Positions 8,169 to 9,954 of a stretch of 9,954 bases of DNA are shown piece by piece (position 1 is the first letter of the stretch; the number at the start of each line of letters is the position of its first letter). The DNA is taken from assembly GCA_003520205.1 (NCBI GenBank), contig DOVG01000206.1:1227-11180 (forward strand). The letters run 5' to 3'. The translations under genes were made by a program, and so were the position numbers. The notes under the pieces are model-generated. The model made no database searches and was not told where the DNA came from. It saw only the letters and a program-made list of their open reading frames with translations. The DNA comes from Lachnospiraceae bacterium. Its GTDB lineage: Bacteria > Bacillota > Clostridia > Lachnospirales > Lachnospiraceae.

Positions 8169-9029
8169 TTACTTTACCACTATATTTTTCTCGGTTATTT
8201 CTACTTTGCCTTCTTTAAGCAGTCTGCCAACTGCTCTCTTGAATGCATTCTTGCTGATTCCAAATTCCTTCTTAATGAGTGATGCATCAGCCTTATCATT
8301 AAAAGGAAGCGTTCCTCCATAGCTCATGATGATATCCAGAACCATTTCTGAATCCTTCTCCATCTGTTTAGGAATTTCATCTCTCATGGCAAGATCTATT
8401 TTACCATCTTCTCTCGCCTTTACAACTCTGCATACAACTTCATCACCCACGTATAGATTCTCAAAAACTTCATTCGAATGTATAAGACCTGAATAATAAT
8501 ACTCCTGCTCTTCATTCTCGAGTGCAACAAAAACTCCGAAATCCTTCTTTACATTATATACGACACCTTTTACATGATCACCTTTTTGCAATGTATCATT
8601 AGGATGAAGATCGGATGATATTCTCATAGACGCCGCAAGTCTTCCTGTCTTATCAACATACAGCTTTACAAGGTAGCTCTTCTCCTGCTGTACCTTTACT
8701 GTCTGCTCCTTGAAAGGCAGGAACAGATCTCGGCTTAGTCCCCAGTCAAGGAATGCTCCTATATCTCCAACAGACTTTACCTTAAGCTTCTTTATCTCAC
8801 CCAAAGTTATAAGTGGCTCATGGGTTGTCGCTATAACTCTGTCTTCAGAATCACGATAGAGAAAAACTTCTACATTATCTCCTATCTCCAATCCTTCAGG
8901 TATCTGACGTACCGGCAGAAGGACATCCATCACTTCCGGATTTACATTCAGACCTTTTCCATCTGTCAGATAAGCTCCAACATCTTTAATTCTGTCTATT
9001 CTCAGAATATTCCATTTACCAAGTTCCAT
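8169..9029 (-). CDS. cvfB: CvfB/YitL-type S1 RNA-binding protein
   Basis: Protein of 286 residues, the usual length for CvfB (YitL in Bacillus). The family has three S1-type OB folds and a C-terminal winged helix; it binds RNA, and in Staphylococcus aureus it affects virulence-factor expression. Seen: first OB fold (about 1-67, VGAYLTDG and VMDVLLP), second (about 72-138, the diagnostic VGDIGAFLDWGLSRDLFLPF and LYVDKTGRLAAS), third S1 domain (about 146-216, KGDHVKGVVYNVKKDFGVFV and VGDEVVCRVVKAREDGKIDLAM) and winged helix (about 224-286, LPFNDKADASLIKKEFGISK and AFKRAVGRLLKEG). The ATG at 9029 is chosen because GAGGT sits 5 nt upstream; the frame is open to 9080, but that start would lie close to or upstream of the predicted transcription start. 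First gene of the minus-strand string, led by the promoter at 9069-9097. Confidence 0.94.
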   Translation of the reverse strand: MELGKWNILRIDRIKDVGAYLTDGKGLNVNPEVMDVLLPVRQIPEGLEIGDNVEVFLYRDSEDRVIATTHEPLITLGEIKKLKVKSVGDIGAFLDWGLSRDLFLPFKEQTVKVQQEKSYLVKLYVDKTGRLAASMRISSDLHPNDTLQKGDHVKGVVYNVKKDFGVFVALENEEQEYYYSGLIHSNEVFENLYVGDEVVCRVVKAREDGKIDLAMRDEIPKQMEKDSEMVLDIIMSYGGTLPFNDKADASLIKKEFGISKNAFKRAVGRLLKEGKVEITEKNIVVK

Positions 9030-9034
9030 TTTGT

Positions 9035-9039
9035 ACCTC
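9035..9039 (-). promoter_or_regulatory. Shine-Dalgarno fixing the cvfB start
   Basis: GAGGT in the mRNA sense, 5 nt before the ATG at 9029. The open frame upstream to 9080 has no comparable site and crosses the predicted -10 region, so 9029 is preferred. Confidence 0.75.
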
Positions 9040-9068
9040 GAAATTATAGTTTTTTTCCATCGAAATAA

Positions 9069-9097
9069 ATAATACAGCACTATTTAGCTCTTGACAA
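9069..9097 (-). promoter_or_regulatory. Sigma-A-type promoter for cvfB and downstream genes
   Basis: On the minus strand, TTGTCA (9092-9097, one mismatch to TTGACA), a 17-nt spacer, then TATTAT (9069-9074, one mismatch to TATAAT). Transcription would start near 9062, giving a leader of about 33 nt to cvfB. It is the only good promoter seen before the five-gene minus-strand string. Its -35 box overlaps that of the plus-strand promoter. Predicted from sequence only. Confidence 0.75.
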
Positions 9098-9118
9098 TGT
9101 TTTTTATAGTTGTATAAT
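9091..9118 (+). promoter_or_regulatory. Perfect-consensus sigma-A promoter for the symporter gene
   Basis: TTGACA (9091-9096), a 16-nt spacer, and TATAAT (9113-9118): both hexamers match consensus at all six positions, and the spacer is 1 nt below the 17-nt optimum. Start of transcription is expected near 9125, giving a leader of about 50 nt. Such a strong core promoter is usually held in check by a regulator, and repeats lie just downstream. Confidence 0.88.
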
Positions 9119-9121
9119 ACA

Positions 9122-9153
9122 CTTTAGCGCGTTAAATCGTTAGTGCGTTAAAG
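9122..9153 (+). repeat. Four tandem 8-bp repeats (two 16-bp units), operator-like
   Basis: The stretch divides into CTTTAGCG, CGTTAAAT, CGTTAGTG and CGTTAAAG. As 16-bp units the two halves agree at 13 of 16 positions, and TTAGCGCGTTAAA versus TTAGTGCGTTAAA differ at one of 13. CGTTA recurs exactly every 8 bp (9130, 9138, 9146). The first unit also contains an imperfect dyad, TTTAGCGCGTTAAA, matching its reverse complement at 12 of 14 positions. It begins 3 bp after the -10 box of the symporter promoter and spans the expected start of transcription, where a bound repressor would block initiation. The regulator is unknown. Confidence 0.6.
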
Positions 9154-9175
9154 TCTATATGATAGGAGAAATATT

Positions 9176-9954
9176 ATGGTTATCAAAGTCATTCTTCTTG
9201 TCGTTTTCTTTGCGATAATGATGGGAATCGGTATTTACTCTCGTAACAAAGCTAAGAATGTAAATGATTATGTTCTGGGCGGAAGAACTGTAGGTCCATG
9301 GATATCTGCATTTGCTTTCGGAACATCCTACTTCTCATCAGTTGTATTCATCGGTTATGCCGGTCAGTTCGGATGGAAGTTTGGTCTTGCATCTACCTGG
9401 ATCGGACTTGGAAATGCATTCATAGGAAGTCTTCTTGCATGGCTTGTCCTCGGTAGACGTACTCGTCTTATGACTCAGCAGCTCGATGCAAAGACTATGC
9501 CGGAATACTTCGGCAAAAGATTTGATTCAAAGGCTCTCAGAGTAGTTGGTTCAATCATCGCATTTGTCTTCCTTGTTCCATACACTGCAGGTGTATACAA
9601 CGGACTTTCAAGACTTTTCGGAATGGCTTTCTCTATAGATTATCGTGTTTGTGTAATCGTTATGGCACTTCTTACAGGCGCATATGTTGTCATCGGCGGT
9701 TATATGGCTACTGCTCTGAATGACTTTATACAGGGTATCATAATGCTTATAGGTATATGTGCTGTTATCGGTGCAGTCCTTGCTGGACAGGGCGGATTTG
9801 TTAATGCTGTAAAGGAGCTGTCACTTATAGAGACAGACCCTTCTGTTACAACTGCAGCTCTCGCTGACGGAAAAGGTCTTTTTGCAAGTTTCTTTGGTCC
9901 TGATCCTCTTAGTCTGCTTGGTGTTGTAATTCTTACATCTCTTGGTACATGGGG
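9176..9954 (+). CDS. Sodium:solute symporter (SSS) family protein, C-terminus beyond window
   Basis: The first 259 codons are visible and open. The family couples Na+ influx to uptake of small solutes (proline, pantothenate, sugars, carboxylates and others) across the cytoplasmic membrane. Seen: first membrane helix (about 4-21) followed by NVNDYVLGGRTVGPW (28-42), the typical SSS DYxLGGR motif; hydrophobic segments near 43-63, 71-93, 121-145, 156-175 and 184-204; and GGYMATALNDFIQGIIM (174-190), matching the SSS GG-(x)-TDxxQ motif. A soluble loop (about 206-243) precedes the next helix, where the window ends. At the position of the sodium-site Asp55 of E. coli PutP there is Tyr52, so it is unlikely to be a proline transporter. 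AGGAG lies 7 nt before the ATG. It diverges from cvfB under its own perfect promoter with an adjacent repeat array, suggesting substrate-responsive control. The substrate is not assignable. Confidence 0.93.
   Translation, partial: MVIKVILLVVFFAIMMGIGIYSRNKAKNVNDYVLGGRTVGPWISAFAFGTSYFSSVVFIGYAGQFGWKFGLASTWIGLGNAFIGSLLAWLVLGRRTRLMTQQLDAKTMPEYFGKRFDSKALRVVGSIIAFVFLVPYTAGVYNGLSRLFGMAFSIDYRVCVIVMALLTGAYVVIGGYMATALNDFIQGIIMLIGICAVIGAVLAGQGGFVNAVKELSLIETDPSVTTAALADGKGLFASFFGPDPLSLLGVVILTSLGTW

Noticed and set aside
9030..9080. Longer CvfB start at 9080
   Set aside because: It would lie upstream of the predicted transcription start and -10 box, has no good ribosome site, and adds 17 residues not typical of the family.
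1..9954. Search for tRNA, rRNA, CRISPR arrays, insertion sequences, attachment sites and riboswitches
   Set aside because: Genes cover almost the whole window. The only spacer longer than 60 nt is 9030-9175, which is explained by two promoters, the repeat array and ribosome sites. No mobile-element or RNA-gene signature was seen.

Overview
The window looks like the chromosome of a low-GC anaerobic Firmicute, most likely Clostridia and probably Lachnospiraceae. This rests on AT-rich sequence, purine-rich Shine-Dalgarno sites (AGGAGG, GAGG, GGAG) before most genes, sigma-A-type TTGACA/TATAAT promoters, and a CDP-glycerol-dependent wall-polymer type enzyme. The genus is a guess and nothing in the window fixes it.

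Layout. Nearly everything (1-9029) is one minus-strand gene string, read from right to left: cvfB (S1-domain RNA-binding regulator), ridA (enamine/imine deaminase), a large TagB/TagF-like glycerophosphotransferase, a 1250-residue protein with an N-terminal J domain and a long TPR-like solenoid, and an HscC-type Hsp70 that runs off the left edge. Gaps are 56, about 22 and 28 nt, and the last pair overlaps by one base (TAATG). No convincing terminator interrupts the string, so it is probably an operon. At the right edge one plus-strand gene, a sodium:solute symporter, runs off the window.

Control region. The only real intergenic region (9030-9175) holds two back-to-back sigma-A promoters whose -35 boxes overlap in the same 7 bp (TTGACAA). 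The symporter promoter is a perfect TTGACA-16-TATAAT. Directly downstream, across its predicted transcription start, sits an array of four 8-bp direct repeats (two 16-bp units) that looks like an operator.

How the parts may work together. The HscC-type Hsp70 and the J/TPR protein are translationally coupled and are very likely a dedicated chaperone pair. The J domain has NPE where HPD is expected, and the TPR protein carries a tight Cys/His cluster near its C-terminus. The upstream TagF-like enzyme has an N-terminal region that reads like a decayed GT2 glycosyltransferase domain. A link between the chaperone pair and surface-polymer synthesis is suggested only by gene order. The best candidates for something undescribed are the non-canonical J/TPR-HscC pair and the shared-35 divergent promoter with its tandem octamer operator.
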